The notes below the pieces were generated by a model. That model ran no database searches, was not told where the DNA came from, and was given only the letters and a program-made list of their open reading frames with translations. From NCBI GenBank assembly GCA_964419055.1, contig CAYQNU010000032.1, forward strand, positions 1-28,342: a DNA stretch of 28,342 nt, given 5' to 3'. This document shows positions 1 through 8,989 of this stretch, piece by piece (position 1 is the first letter of the stretch; every line of letters starts with the position of its first letter). Made by a program: the position numbers and the translations under genes. This stretch comes from CAYQNU01 sp964419055. Its GTDB lineage: Bacteria > Bacteroidota > Bacteroidia > Flavobacteriales_D > Parvicellaceae.

Positions 1-9
1 AACTCATTT

Positions 10-72
10 ATATGTCTGACAAAATCAGACTTATATACCCAAAAATAGGTGTATAGGTCTGATAGTAATCAG
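10..72. repeat. Two similar small hairpins in tandem
   Basis: GTCTGA(14-19)/TCAGAC(25-30) forms one hairpin, and CTGAT(59-63)/ATCAG(68-72) forms another. Both sit in the same context, tata-GTCTGA-n-ATCAG, with a 43-base offset, so this is a diverged direct repeat of a hairpin. It lies downstream of the gene at 188-1438 and may be part of a terminator or an interspersed repeat. There is no clear T-tract, so the function is open. Confidence 0.4.
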
Positions 73-187
73 TTGTATTTCCTTTCAAAAATAGTAAAAA
101 TATCTTACCAATCTTTAAAAGGCCTATTAAGTTTACCAAATCAATGATTTATGGAAAACAAAGTAACATGAATTCGAACCGGATAAA

Positions 188-1438
188 CTACAAAACAAAG
201 ACCTTCTTCACCACTTTTTTAGAGGGGTCATTTTTAGGAGAGATTTCAATGAAATAAATACCCGAATTCATAGGTTTTGATAGTGTGAGGGTAGGTTGTG
301 AACTGGTTTGTTCTTGGAGTAACTTACCCTCGTAACTGTACATTTTAACTACCAACGTTTCCGTTGAAGTGTGCTCTACAATAATGTGTTGTTCAGTAAT
401 GAGCAATGAGCTCAATACGTCCAGTTCTTGAATACTTGACAAACCCGAAATCAACACAGATAGGGTAGCGGTGTCCGTTTCACATTCATTGGAAGCAATC
501 AGTTGCACGGTGTAATTTCCTGCGCTGGTATAGGTGTGTTGCGGATTTTCGAGGGTAGAAACAGTGCCTTCACCAAAATTCCAACTATAGCTGGTGGCAT
601 TGATACTGGTTGATTGAAAATCTACCGTGTTGATGGTTTGTGACGCTGTGAAATCAGCAAACAGTGGCTCGGGTGTGTGAATCCATTTTTCTAAACTATC
701 CATCACTACCAATTTGGCGGCTAATTGTAAGTTGGCTGCATCGGTACTGTTGAGTGTTGAAATAAACGAAGATCCAACAGGTGATTTTTTGAAAATCATA
801 GCATAATGAACACATGCTGCCAAATAGCTTCCGGCTACACTGGGGTGACTTTGGTCGGCATTGTAAAGATTAATAGTAGGGTAGGTGTCTCGCACATATT
901 TCCAAGCTGCTCCAACAGGTGCCAATTGACTTTTATTGTCAACAGCCATTTCAATATAACTTTCTCTCAATCGGGCATTCATTCCATCAAATGTACAAAT
1001 GGGAGGGTAGTTGGCACAGTTAGAAGCATCCCCATTTTGTCGTCCCCAAGTCATATAAAACAAGGGTATAGCACACGGATTAGCCGAACGTATGGAATCG
1101 ACCAAAATTTCTGCATACGGGAAGGTTTGGGCGGCAACTTGTGTAGGTGAAAAACTGGGTTCTTGACTTTGGGCTTGTAATACTACAAAATCCCAAGTTC
1201 CTTGAGCAATCTTGGTCAAAGTGGTGGTGTTGGTAGTGTGGTTGTTAAACGTTTGTCCACCGGGTGCATTGCTATCGGTAATCAGCGTGTCATTGAAAGA
1301 CAAGGCAATATTTTGAGTGAGCAAGGGTAAGTTATTGTATGCGGTGTAGCTGTTTCCGATAAACAAAACACGTTTGCTTTGTGAAAAAGCAGTCGAAGCA
1401 ATTAAAAAGGCAAAAGCTAAAAAGGTAAAGTGACGCAT
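188..1438 (-). CDS. Secreted SGNH-hydrolase-like protein with PKD domain and T9SS sorting tail
   Basis: This 416-aa protein starts with a signal peptide (residues 1-19, cleavage near FSQ). Residues 22-215 resemble an SGNH/GDSL-type esterase: the block FIGNSYT supplies the likely nucleophile Ser30, and DQSHPS supplies Asp195 and His198 in the order and spacing typical of the family. Residues about 258-330 form a PKD domain (YSWNFGEG ... NPQHTYTSAGNYTVQL). Residues about 336-416 resemble a type A T9SS C-terminal sorting domain, with the usual G-x-L and GIYFIEI strands and a basic end. The protein is probably exported across the outer membrane by T9SS, and porT lies 5 kb away. The substrate is unknown; esterase or carbohydrate deacetylase activity is inferred from the fold. 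The gene stands alone. Confidence 0.8.
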   Translation of the reverse strand: MRHFTFLAFAFLIASTAFSQSKRVLFIGNSYTAYNNLPLLTQNIALSFNDTLITDSNAPGGQTFNNHTTNTTTLTKIAQGTWDFVVLQAQSQEPSFSPTQVAAQTFPYAEILVDSIRSANPCAIPLFYMTWGRQNGDASNCANYPPICTFDGMNARLRESYIEMAVDNKSQLAPVGAAWKYVRDTYPTINLYNADQSHPSVAGSYLAACVHYAMIFKKSPVGSSFISTLNSTDAANLQLAAKLVVMDSLEKWIHTPEPLFADFTASQTINTVDFQSTSINATSYSWNFGEGTVSTLENPQHTYTSAGNYTVQLIASNECETDTATLSVLISGLSSIQELDVLSSLLITEQHIIVEHTSTETLVVKMYSYEGKLLQEQTSSQPTLTLSKPMNSGIYFIEISPKNDPSKKVVKKVFVL

Positions 1439-1549
1439 AACTAGATGTTTTAATTTTTATTGAAAACGTGAAATTATAAAATGGTTGCCCATCAAAAATG
1501 GTTATTATTGGAATCCTAATTTTTTTGCAGAGGTTAGGTATTCTTTATT

Positions 1550-1800
1550 TTAACCACAAAGGCACGGTGACACAAAGGTTTGATTTTTATAGTTTCTCTA
1601 TCTTAGTGACTCTGTGCCTTGGTGGTTTCTCTTATTTAACCACAAAGAGAGCTACAAAGGAGGCGCAAAGCGCACAAAGAAAAACGCTGTGTAACTCTGT
1701 GAAATTAACCTCTATAAAACTCTGTGGTTAGCTTTCTTTTTTTCACCGCAGAGACGAAGAGTACGATAAGCAAAAAAAACTTAGCGGACTTGGAGGTTAA
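1550..1800. repeat. Interspersed non-coding repeat of the 'accacaaag' type
   Basis: This is a stretch of imperfect direct and inverted copies of AACCACAAAG(G), CTCTGTG and related words. For example, ttaaccacaaaggcac (1550-1565) is nearly the reverse complement of gtgccttggtggtt (1614-1627), and a further aaccacaaag copy starts at about 1638. CTCTGTG blocks recur to about 1727, followed by a caccgcagagacg block. The family is common between genes in Bacteroidota genomes, and a second member lies at 13787-13920. A reading frame through it (1498-1731) has no protein-like composition and I do not call it a gene. Confidence 0.7.
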
Positions 1801-1828
1801 ATAACCTAATGACTGATTTATTTAGAAC

Positions 1829-2317
1829 TTAAAAACTAGACAAATACCACAAGCCATCGATTTTTACAAAATTCATCTCTTCACTTTTGCCGCCATTGGG
1901 ACCAAAAAGGATGCTCACTTTTGCGGTTTCACCTGTAATTATAGCTTGTCCGTCAACCGTTCCGTTTTCAAAGTAAAGGATGAACTCATCTTGTTTTTCT
2001 GCACTGGCCGAAACTATATTACAAATAGATTGAACATCACCATCGCCATTTGGATCACAAATACCAATTAAGTTTTCAAATTGATGATTGTTGGCAATAT
2101 AAAAAACCCATTCCATTAATAGTACTGGGTCGGATTGAATTTCATCCATCGACATTTCAGAAAGCGATTTAACATTGGCAACAGGCTCTTCGATTTCACT
2201 TGAGGAAGGGCTAGATGAATTTTCATTGACCTCTTTTGATTCATTTGAAGCGCATTGTGTAAAAATCAAAATGTTTGTAAACATAACTATTGAAGTTAAC
2301 TTTTTCATATTTTTCAC
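1829..2317 (-). CDS. Uncharacterised lipoprotein, 162 aa
   Basis: The N-terminus has two close Met codons (MKNMKKL), a hydrophobic segment and a lipobox ending FTQC, then a Ser/Glu-rich linker, so the protein should be a lipid-anchored periplasmic or outer-membrane protein. The C-terminal part (about 55-162) is compact and ends in a strand pair (AKVSILFGPNG ... MNFVKIDGLWYLSSF) resembling DUF4878/NTF2-like lipoproteins, though I cannot assign a family. It starts 3 bases after the end of the beta-lactamase pseudogene, so the two were probably cotranscribed. No nearby promoter of its own is visible. Confidence 0.7.
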   Translation of the reverse strand: MKNMKKLTSIVMFTNILIFTQCASNESKEVNENSSSPSSSEIEEPVANVKSLSEMSMDEIQSDPVLLMEWVFYIANNHQFENLIGICDPNGDGDVQSICNIVSASAEKQDEFILYFENGTVDGQAIITGETAKVSILFGPNGGKSEEMNFVKIDGLWYLSSF

Positions 2318-2320
2318 TTT

Positions 2321-3364
2321 TTATTTTTGTACTTTATTTATTAATTTAATAGCAAATTTAAAAGAAGTTTCTGGATATGCCACGTGATTTACGGTTCCAG
2401 CAATGTAAATATCTTTTTTTGGATTGGCATAGGCAAACGCGCCTCATAAACCAGAGTGGCCATATAAAGGAGGTTCGGTACCAAAAGGATTAAATATCCA
2501 AGGTAATTTAAATAAATGCAAACCAACTCCACTGCGCATCGGGAAAAAGATGCGGTTCCATTGATATAAGGCGGTCAATTCGTTTTGAGGAAACAAAACT
2601 CCATTGAAAAAAGCATGAATAAACGTAAGCATTTCAGGTGAAGTAGATACCACACCACCATCTGCCCAAAAGGAAGTCATTGCCTTAGGAATCTCAAGCG
2701 GTTGGTCTTTATAATATAAATGAAGGGGCGTTTTGTCTTGAATATCTGTATATAAATAAGTTGCATTCATACCCAAAGGGCTAAAGATCATTTCTTGGAA
2801 CACCTGTTCCAGTTGGTTTCCCGTTACTTTTTCTATTATTTTACCCAACAATTGAAAATTAGTGTCAGAATAAGAAGCTTTATTGGGTGTGCCAGGGGCA
2901 AATAGACAAGGAATAGTTTTGCTGCGATTTATCGCGTCTTCAAAAGTCCAATATTGATCATTGCGTTGTTGTAAATCTTGCTCTAAACTCCTTCCTTCTT
3001 TATTTTTGTGTTGAAAATAATCGGGCAATCCAGAAGTATGCGCTAGAAGTTGCTTAACTGTGATGGATTTACTGTAATCAATGCCTTTGTAGGTGTGTAA
3101 ATTAGAAAGAAGAGCATCATCAAAAAATTGTGTGAGCTTATCGGAGAGTTGTACTTTTCCAGAATTTTTTAATTTTAAAATAACAGCCGTGACGAATAAC
3201 TTAGTCGTGCTTGCAATAAAATAAGGTGAAGTTAACGAAAGATTACCCGAAGGTACATGAAATAATTCTCCTTTGTGTTGAATACTAAATGAGCTACCAA
3301 AAACCTTTTTAGCATCTATTTGCGCATCGATAATTTTTTGTAATCGCTCTAATTATTTATTCAT
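2321..3364 (-). pseudogene. Beta-lactamase/penicillin-binding-like serine hydrolase with two in-frame stops
   Basis: One reading frame runs from ATG at 3364 to TAA at 2321 (347 codons). It encodes a class C beta-lactamase/D-Ala-D-Ala carboxypeptidase-like protein. The SxxK motif is Ser52-Thr-Thr-Lys55 (FIASTTKLF), the second motif is YSDTNFQLLG, and the C-terminal HSG box is GHSGL. The frame is broken by TAA at codon 4 (3353-3355) and by TGA at 2444-2446, directly after GHSGL. That TGA sits where relatives have Ser or Thr in HSG-(I/L)-(S/T)-G, and coding sense (GAFAYANPKKD...) continues after it for 41 codons. There is no frameshift. The uninterrupted middle part (2444-3028) can only be read from a TTG. 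No signal peptide is seen. Decay is recent or the stops are sequencing errors. Confidence 0.8.
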
Positions 3365-3426
3365 AATCAGTTGATATTGTATATATTACCTATTATCTAT
3401 TAAATAAATGATTTAAAGTAGTTATA

Positions 3427-3460
3427 AAAAATGCCCAATCAATATTTGACCAGGCATTTT
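3427..3460 (-). terminator. Rho-independent terminator after icd
   Basis: The arms AAAATGCC (3427-3434) and GGCATTTT (3453-3460) form an 8-bp stem with a 18-base loop. On the minus strand the stem ends in a T-run. It lies 37 bases downstream of the icd stop. Confidence 0.65.
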
Positions 3461-3496
3461 CGTTTGAATTTAAACTTAACTAAACTAATAAAAGCA

Positions 3497-4726
3497 TTAA
3501 GCCATTCTTTTTTGTAATTCTCGATCTAAAGCATCTAAGAAATCTTCAGTGTACACATAGTCACCTTCTTTAAGGTTTTCTCCGTGAACGCAAACGGCTA
3601 AATCTTTTGTCATTACTCCACTTTCAACTACATCAATACATACTTGTTCTAATGTTTGACAGAATTTAATTAATTCTTGGTTGTTATCTAATTTACCTCT
3701 GAATTCTAAACCTCTGGTCCAAGCAAAAATAGATGCGATAGGGTTTGTAGAAGTCTTTTTACCAGCTTGATGTTGACGGTAGTGACGTGTAACGGTTCCA
3801 TGAGCTGCTTCTGCTTCCATTACCAATCCATTTGGAGTAAGAAGGGTAGAAGTCATCAAACCTAAAGAACCAAAACCTTGTGCAACCGTATCCGATTGAA
3901 CATCGCCATCGTAGTTTTTACAAGCCCAAACAAAACCTCCGTTCCATTTCATTGCTGAAGCTACCATATCATCAATCAAACGGTGTTCATAGGTCAACCC
4001 TGCTTCTTTGAATTTATCTTTCCACTCTGATTGGTACACATCTTCGAAAATATCTTTGAATTTACCATCATACGCTTTCAAAATAGTATTTTTAGTAGAA
4101 AGGTACAAAGGCCATTGTTTTTCCCAAGCTTTGTTGAAACAAGAACGAGCAAAACCATAAATAGATTCTGTAGTATTGTACATTCCCATAATTACGCCAC
4201 CTGCAGCATCTGTAAATTCATACACATCCCACGTTTTTGTTTCACCATTTTCAGCTTCAAAAGTCATGGTTAATTTTCCTTTTCCATTTACTACGGCATC
4301 AGTTGCTTTATATTGATCTCCAAAAGCATGACGACCAATACAAATAGGTTTGTCCCAAGTAGTAACTAAACGAGGTACGTTTTTACAGATAATTGGCTCT
4401 CTAAAAACGGTTCCATCCACTATGTTACGGATAGTACCATTTGGAGATTTCCACATTTTTTTAAGATTGAATTCTTTTACACGCTGTTCATCAGGTGTAA
4501 TGGTGGCGCATTTGATACCCACTTGATATTTTAAAATAGCGTGTGCCGAATCTACAGTAACTTGATCATTGGTAGCATCTCTGTTTTCCATACCTAAATC
4601 GTAGTATTTGATATCTAAATCAAGGTAAGGATGAATTAATTTTTCTTTGATAAATGACCAAATAATGCGTGTCATTTCGTCCCCATCGAGCTCCACTATT
4701 GGATTTGCTACTTTAATTTTTGCCAT
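3497..4726 (-). CDS. icd: NADP-dependent isocitrate dehydrogenase, eukaryotic-like type
   Basis: The enzyme oxidatively decarboxylates isocitrate to 2-oxoglutarate with NADP+ in the TCA cycle, in the cytoplasm. At 409 aa it has the length of the homodimeric type II family (human IDH1-like), not the E. coli Icd type. The conserved blocks are present in order: LDGDEMTRIIW (about 14-24), ATITPDEQRVKEF, the substrate loop KSPNGTIRNIVDGTVFREPI (about 93-112), IGRHAFGDQYKATD, and the metal/NADP-binding region DDMVA...DGDVQSD. The start ATG is preceded by a good promoter, and a terminator follows, so it is a single-gene unit. Nothing odd is seen. Confidence 0.96.
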   Translation of the reverse strand: MAKIKVANPIVELDGDEMTRIIWSFIKEKLIHPYLDLDIKYYDLGMENRDATNDQVTVDSAHAILKYQVGIKCATITPDEQRVKEFNLKKMWKSPNGTIRNIVDGTVFREPIICKNVPRLVTTWDKPICIGRHAFGDQYKATDAVVNGKGKLTMTFEAENGETKTWDVYEFTDAAGGVIMGMYNTTESIYGFARSCFNKAWEKQWPLYLSTKNTILKAYDGKFKDIFEDVYQSEWKDKFKEAGLTYEHRLIDDMVASAMKWNGGFVWACKNYDGDVQSDTVAQGFGSLGLMTSTLLTPNGLVMEAEAAHGTVTRHYRQHQAGKKTSTNPIASIFAWTRGLEFRGKLDNNQELIKFCQTLEQVCIDVVESGVMTKDLAVCVHGENLKEGDYVYTEDFLDALDRELQKRMA

Positions 4727-4774
4727 ATTAATAATCTATAAATGTTGGTTATAATTTTGTTTTTTGAAGTGCCA

Positions 4775-4806
4775 CAAATGTAGTTATACTAATTTGATTG
4801 GACAAA
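4775..4806 (-). promoter_or_regulatory. Bacteroidota-type promoter of icd
   Basis: On the minus strand TTTG (4806-4803) is followed after 20 bases by TACATTTG (4782-4775), matching -33 TTTG and -7 TAnnTTTG. It overlaps the T-tract of the terminator of the upstream gene. The leader is about 40 bases. Confidence 0.65.
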
Positions 4807-4841
4807 AAAAAAGTTGCTATTATTTTGTAAATAGCAACTTT
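4804..4841 (-). terminator. Rho-independent terminator of the thioredoxin-family gene
   Basis: Perfect 11-bp stem AAAGTTGCTAT (4810-4820)/ATAGCAACTTT (4831-4841), 10-base loop, then a run of nine T on the minus strand (A4804-4812). It lies 54 bases after the stop codon at 4895. Confidence 0.85.
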
Positions 4842-4894
4842 CAATATTCACTTAATTTTATTTGACACAATCATCAGATATCGTTTAAATTTTC

Positions 4895-6385
4895 TTAGTG
4901 ATTTTCAACTTTATCCTTTTCCTTGTCTTTAGGATCTTCCTTGAATTCAAGTGTAATGTTGAGTTTATTTTCAAGAATTCGAGCCAAATTGTGTGCATCT
5001 AAACGTTTAGCTACAATTTTTCTGTTTTCATCCAACAAGTAGATTTGTGGCGTGCTGAAAATATCGTATTCTTTTCTAAAATTTAAACTCTTATAGTCCG
5101 TAACTTTCATTTCATAAACATACTTTCCTGCGTTTTTGTTGGCATCTGGGAAGTCAGAAAGATTCACCCAATTTAAATTATTTTCTTTAATGAATTTTTT
5201 CCATTTTTCATTTTCTAACTCTGTACCCACTGCCACAAATTCAATGTCAATTTTTTTATCTTTAAGTTCCTTATAAACTTTCAACAATTTAGGAATTTCT
5301 TTTTTACAATGGCCACATTCGGGATCCCAGAAAATTAAAACCACGTATTTTTCAGGCATTTTATACATGTTTACCCATTTTTTTTCACTGGTATCGGCCA
5401 ACGAAATAGGAGGGGCAATTTTTCCCAGCAATAGTGGTTCAAGTTTATCGGTGCGTTCGCAACGGTCTTTCAAATTTTGCTCCGGATACCACCAACCTTT
5501 ATTTTTAGCTGGGGCACAATAATATCTTCTGGACATTCCAACATAAACGGCATCCATACCCATAATATTGGAAGTCTCATAGTTTGTGTGAACATAGTTT
5601 AACACAAATTTCATCATATCAGTGCTATCTTCAATCTGATCAACAATTCGGTACGTATATTTTAAGATAGAATCGGGGATTTGATAAATAACGTTTTTGT
5701 AATAATAATCCAACTTACCACCAAAAACAGAGCTACGTGCTAAACGTTTATCTGTAAAATCAAAATTATCAAAGAAATGATCTCTATAATATTGACCTTT
5801 AATGGAATCGGGTAGAGTAGTTGGGATTTCAATATCAATAGACATATTTAAAATTTTAGCAACTAATTTCCCTTTATGGTTGGTTACTAAATTTTTTTGA
5901 TACTGTTTTACCTCTTTATCCAAATTCACCAATTGGTTGTTGATTTCTTTAATTTTGGCAGAATCTTTTACTTTATCTAATTTGTCGCGTTCCTTTACTA
6001 AAGCATCAGAAACAGGACGTTTGTTGCTAATGTATTTTATGTAGTCATAAAAAACTTTGTTTTCATCTGATTTTTTAACCACCATATCCTTAACGAAATT
6101 ATCGTTGGTAGTTTCCATTATCACTTCCTTGTCGGACATAATAAATTCGAAATAACCTTTGCCTGTATAAAAAGCATAAACACCACCTTCGTAATAGGGT
6201 TTGGAAAATACCGCTTTTCCGCCTTTACTTTGAGCCGTATCGGCATAATATAATTTATCACCCAAATATTTTAAAAGAAGTACCGTGGTGTCTTTTAATC
6301 CGTTTACTTTAAATTCTAATTTATACTGAGCTTGAGCAGAAAAAAAGCCGAGTAGCAATGCTGAAAGAATTAGTTTTTTAAACAT
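4895..6385 (-). CDS. TlpA/ResA-like thioredoxin-family protein with DUF4369/DUF5106-like N-terminus
   Basis: This 496-aa exported protein has a signal peptide (1-19, ending SAQAQ). Residues about 21-100 look like DUF4369 (KLEFKVNGLKDTTVLL), and residues about 100-320 are a mostly helical DUF5106-like region. Residues about 322-475 form a thioredoxin-like domain with the redox motif CGHC (357-360) in FWDPECGHCKKEIPKL, and a late FSTPQIYLLD block that supplies the cis-Pro. Proteins of this build are frequent in Bacteroidota and act as periplasmic thiol-disulfide oxidoreductases, for example in cytochrome c or outer-membrane protein maturation; the partner here is unknown. The C-terminus is highly charged (KEDPKDKEKDK). 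It is a monocistronic gene with its own terminator. Confidence 0.85.
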   Translation of the reverse strand: MFKKLILSALLLGFFSAQAQYKLEFKVNGLKDTTVLLLKYLGDKLYYADTAQSKGGKAVFSKPYYEGGVYAFYTGKGYFEFIMSDKEVIMETTNDNFVKDMVVKKSDENKVFYDYIKYISNKRPVSDALVKERDKLDKVKDSAKIKEINNQLVNLDKEVKQYQKNLVTNHKGKLVAKILNMSIDIEIPTTLPDSIKGQYYRDHFFDNFDFTDKRLARSSVFGGKLDYYYKNVIYQIPDSILKYTYRIVDQIEDSTDMMKFVLNYVHTNYETSNIMGMDAVYVGMSRRYYCAPAKNKGWWYPEQNLKDRCERTDKLEPLLLGKIAPPISLADTSEKKWVNMYKMPEKYVVLIFWDPECGHCKKEIPKLLKVYKELKDKKIDIEFVAVGTELENEKWKKFIKENNLNWVNLSDFPDANKNAGKYVYEMKVTDYKSLNFRKEYDIFSTPQIYLLDENRKIVAKRLDAHNLARILENKLNITLEFKEDPKDKEKDKVENH

Positions 6386-6609
6386 AAATATAAAGTTTTA
6401 TTTTTGAAAGTGTAAATTTATACACAAATGACGAACCAAATTGAAATAGGATGTTTTTATGGAGAATGTTTTAACAAATATTTAAGAAATAAACTTTGAT
6501 ATATCTTTTGAACCGATTTTTACATTCCTCATAAAATTAAACTAAATCTGAAATAACTCATTTAACGAAATTGCCTTTATATAATAATACCAAAATAAAT
6601 TCGTTTTGC

Positions 6610-6617
6610 TAACTTTG
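6610..6617 (+). promoter_or_regulatory. -7 element of the porT operon, very close to the start codon
   Basis: TAACTTTG fits TAnnTTTG exactly. The porT ATG begins only 9 bases after the element, which leaves almost no leader. No -33 TTG at the standard distance is visible. Confidence 0.55.
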
Positions 6618-6625
6618 CAAACCTT

Positions 6626-7342
6626 ATGAAAAAACACATTATTCTCATACTTACGATTCTGCTTAGCATTACCGCTATGGCTCAATCAAAGAAAATAGTG
6701 AATTTGAATAATTTTGATAAGCACAAATTCCACTTTGGGTTTGTGTTGGCCTATAATTATGCCGATTTTTACACAGATTTAAAACCTAATCGTTTTGCAG
6801 TAGATTCCCTAATGAATTTAAGAGTTTCGGGTACTTCAGGATTTAATTTAGGGATTATATCCTCTTGGAATGTTACTCCCACGTTGAGTTTTAGATTATT
6901 ACCCACACTGTGTTTTCAAGAACGCAACTTTGATTATACCTATTTTAAAATGCCCGATACCACTACTTTTTGGCGCAAACCCGTTGAATCGGCTTTTTTA
7001 GATTTTCCGTTGGTTATGAAAATGCGTACCGAACGCATTGGGAACTTTGCTGCGTATGCTTTGTTTGGGGGTCGTTTTGGAATAGATATGGCTTCTAATA
7101 AAGATGTAGAAAACAACAGTACCAATTTAAAAGATCAAATTGTTAAAATCAAAAAAACAGATTACGGATTAGAAGTGGGTGGAGGGTTTGATTTCTTTTT
7201 ACAGTATTTTAAATTTGGTGTTGAATTAAAACTGGGTGTTGGATTAAAAAACATCATCCTTCAAGATAATACTCATTTTATTGATCCTATTGAAGCGCTT
7301 AGAAGTAAAGTTTGGACCTTATCGTTTACTTTTGAAGGCTAA
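6626..7342 (+). CDS. porT: T9SS/gliding outer-membrane beta-barrel protein PorT (SprT)
   Basis: This 238-aa protein has a signal peptide (about 1-19, AMAQ) and an eight-strand-type beta-barrel pattern. The features that identify PorT are HFGFVLAYNYADF near the start, the segment GFNLGIISSW, LPTLCFQERNFDYT, the block VESAFLDFPLVMK (about 128-140) and the end LRSKVWTLSFTFEG with a terminal aromatic-rich strand. PorT/SprT is needed for T9SS secretion and gliding in relatives, and acts in the outer membrane. The usual flavobacterial neighbour ubiE is not upstream here. It is followed after 15 bases by the FAD-dehydrogenase gene, so both are probably one operon. Confidence 0.85.
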   Translation: MKKHIILILTILLSITAMAQSKKIVNLNNFDKHKFHFGFVLAYNYADFYTDLKPNRFAVDSLMNLRVSGTSGFNLGIISSWNVTPTLSFRLLPTLCFQERNFDYTYFKMPDTTTFWRKPVESAFLDFPLVMKMRTERIGNFAAYALFGGRFGIDMASNKDVENNSTNLKDQIVKIKKTDYGLEVGGGFDFFLQYFKFGVELKLGVGLKNIILQDNTHFIDPIEALRSKVWTLSFTFEG

Positions 7343-7357
7343 TAAAAAAACATCCAT

Positions 7358-8914
7358 TTGATACTAGAAGTTGACATCAGTGTATTGCCCGAATTTGTTG
7401 AAGATGAACGTTTTTGTCTAGCTCAAATAAAAAAGAAATTACCGGCACAACAAGCGGCTATACAAGGCGTGAAATTGATTAAAAAATCAATTGATGCTCG
7501 AAAAAGTCCCGTAGTATATCAGTTGCGATATTCCGTTTTTATTGATGAACCCGTTTCCAATGAAACGTTGACTCCGCTGTATAAGAATGTTCTACATTCA
7601 CCTAATGAAGTGGTCATTGTGGGCAGTGGGCCAGCAGGATTGTTTGCTGCTTTAGAATGTTTAGAATTGGGCGTTAAACCCATTATTTTTGAACGCGGAA
7701 AAGACATCCGTAAACGTAGGCTGGATTTAGCCAAGTTAAATAAGGAAGAGCACTTAAATACCGAATCCAATTATTGTTTTGGTGAAGGTGGGGCAGGTAC
7801 TTATTCGGATGGAAAATTATACACACGAAGCAAAAAAAGAGGTAGCATCGAAAAAGTACTTAAGGCTTTAGTTTGGCATGGAGCTGATCCATCCATCTTG
7901 GTAGATGCACATCCGCATATTGGTACTAATAAATTGCCAAAGATTATTGAACACATTAGAGAAACCATTCTTAAAAATGGGGGAGAAGTACATTTTGAAT
8001 CTAAAGTCACTGATTTTTTGATAGAAAACAATGTTTTAAAGGGTGTTCAAATAAATAATGACCGAGTATTTTCATGTAACAAATTAGTATTGGCTACAGG
8101 GCATTCAGCTCGTGATATTTATCGATTATTGCATCAAAAAGAAATTTTAATTGAATTCAAACCCTATGCTTTAGGAATTAGAATTGAACATCCACAATTA
8201 ATCATTGATCAGTCTCAATATAAATGTAAAGAAAGAGGTGATTTTTTACCACCTGCCTCCTACAGTTTGGTTCACAATACAGAAGATAGAGGTGTTTATT
8301 CATTTTGTATGTGTCCGGGAGGCATTATTGCTCCTTGTGCTACCGAAGAAGGAGAGGTGGTTACCAACGGTTGGTCGCCCAGTAAACGTAATAATCCCTA
8401 TGCTAATTCAGGAATCGTTACCGAAGTACGTTGGGAAGACATTCCAAGTTTTCATCATTTTGGTGCGTTGGCTGGGATGGAGTTTCAACGATTTGTAGAG
8501 CATGAATGCTGGAAAGCAGCAGGAAGTACTCAGCACGTTCCTGCGCAACGAATGAAGGATTTTATTGATAATAAAAAATCGGCCACTTTGCCTCAAACAT
8601 CCTATTTTCCAGGTTTAACGAGTGTTAATTTAAATGAATTGTTACCTTCTTTTATCAGTAAAGCATTGCGGGAAGGGCTCATCAATTTTGGGAATAAAAT
8701 GAGGGGTTATTTGACCAATGAAGCGGTTTTACACGCACCCGAATCACGCACGTCTTCACCCGTTCGAATACCAAGAGATCCGGAAACATTTGAGCATCCA
8801 AAAATTAATGGTTTGTATCCTTGTGGAGAAGGGGCAGGTTTTGCAGGTGGTATTGTTTCTGCAGCCATTGATGGACTTAGAATTATTGATAGTATTTATG
8901 GGGGAAAGGAGTAA
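7358..8914 (+). CDS. FAD-dependent dehydrogenase, COG2509 family
   Basis: This 518-aa flavoprotein has an N-terminal domain of about 80 residues, then the FAD-binding Rossmann motif VVIVGSGPAGLFAALE (GSGPAG at 89-94). It also has the family-typical blocks NYCFGEGGAGTYSDGKLYTR, VLATGHSARDIY, YSFCMCPGGIIAPCATE and the C-terminal GLYPCGEGAGFAGGIVSAA. This set matches the COG2509 'uncharacterised FAD-dependent dehydrogenase' family; the substrate is not known. The frame is open only from 7346, and no ATG occurs before the conserved region, so the start is the TTG at 7358 or another non-ATG codon. It follows porT by 15 bases and ends before a strong bidirectional terminator. Confidence 0.88.
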   Translation: MILEVDISVLPEFVEDERFCLAQIKKKLPAQQAAIQGVKLIKKSIDARKSPVVYQLRYSVFIDEPVSNETLTPLYKNVLHSPNEVVIVGSGPAGLFAALECLELGVKPIIFERGKDIRKRRLDLAKLNKEEHLNTESNYCFGEGGAGTYSDGKLYTRSKKRGSIEKVLKALVWHGADPSILVDAHPHIGTNKLPKIIEHIRETILKNGGEVHFESKVTDFLIENNVLKGVQINNDRVFSCNKLVLATGHSARDIYRLLHQKEILIEFKPYALGIRIEHPQLIIDQSQYKCKERGDFLPPASYSLVHNTEDRGVYSFCMCPGGIIAPCATEEGEVVTNGWSPSKRNNPYANSGIVTEVRWEDIPSFHHFGALAGMEFQRFVEHECWKAAGSTQHVPAQRMKDFIDNKKSATLPQTSYFPGLTSVNLNELLPSFISKALREGLINFGNKMRGYLTNEAVLHAPESRTSSPVRIPRDPETFEHPKINGLYPCGEGAGFAGGIVSAAIDGLRIIDSIYGGKE

Positions 8915-8935
8915 GAAATTATACATTAACCCATA

Positions 8936-8970
8936 AAAAAAGGTGTTTTGAATTTCAAAACACCTTTTTT
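8936..8970. terminator. Bidirectional terminator between convergent genes
   Basis: A perfect palindrome of 17-bp arms around one central base (AAAAAAGGTGTTTTGAA-t-TTCAAAACACCTTTTTT, written here as arms) begins 22 bases after the FAD-dehydrogenase stop and ends 20 bases before the sppA stop. It is A/T-flanked on both sides, so it can terminate both genes. Confidence 0.9.
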
Positions 8971-8989
8971 ATTTAATTTAACTCAAAAC

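Noticed and set aside
1498..1731. Reading frame of 77 codons
   Set aside because: It runs through the interspersed accacaaag repeat, and its composition is that of the repeat, not of a protein.
2444..2446. TGA as a selenocysteine or recoded codon
   Set aside because: Relatives have Ser/Thr there, not Cys, and a second stop (TAA) occurs at codon 4, so simple gene decay or error explains it better.
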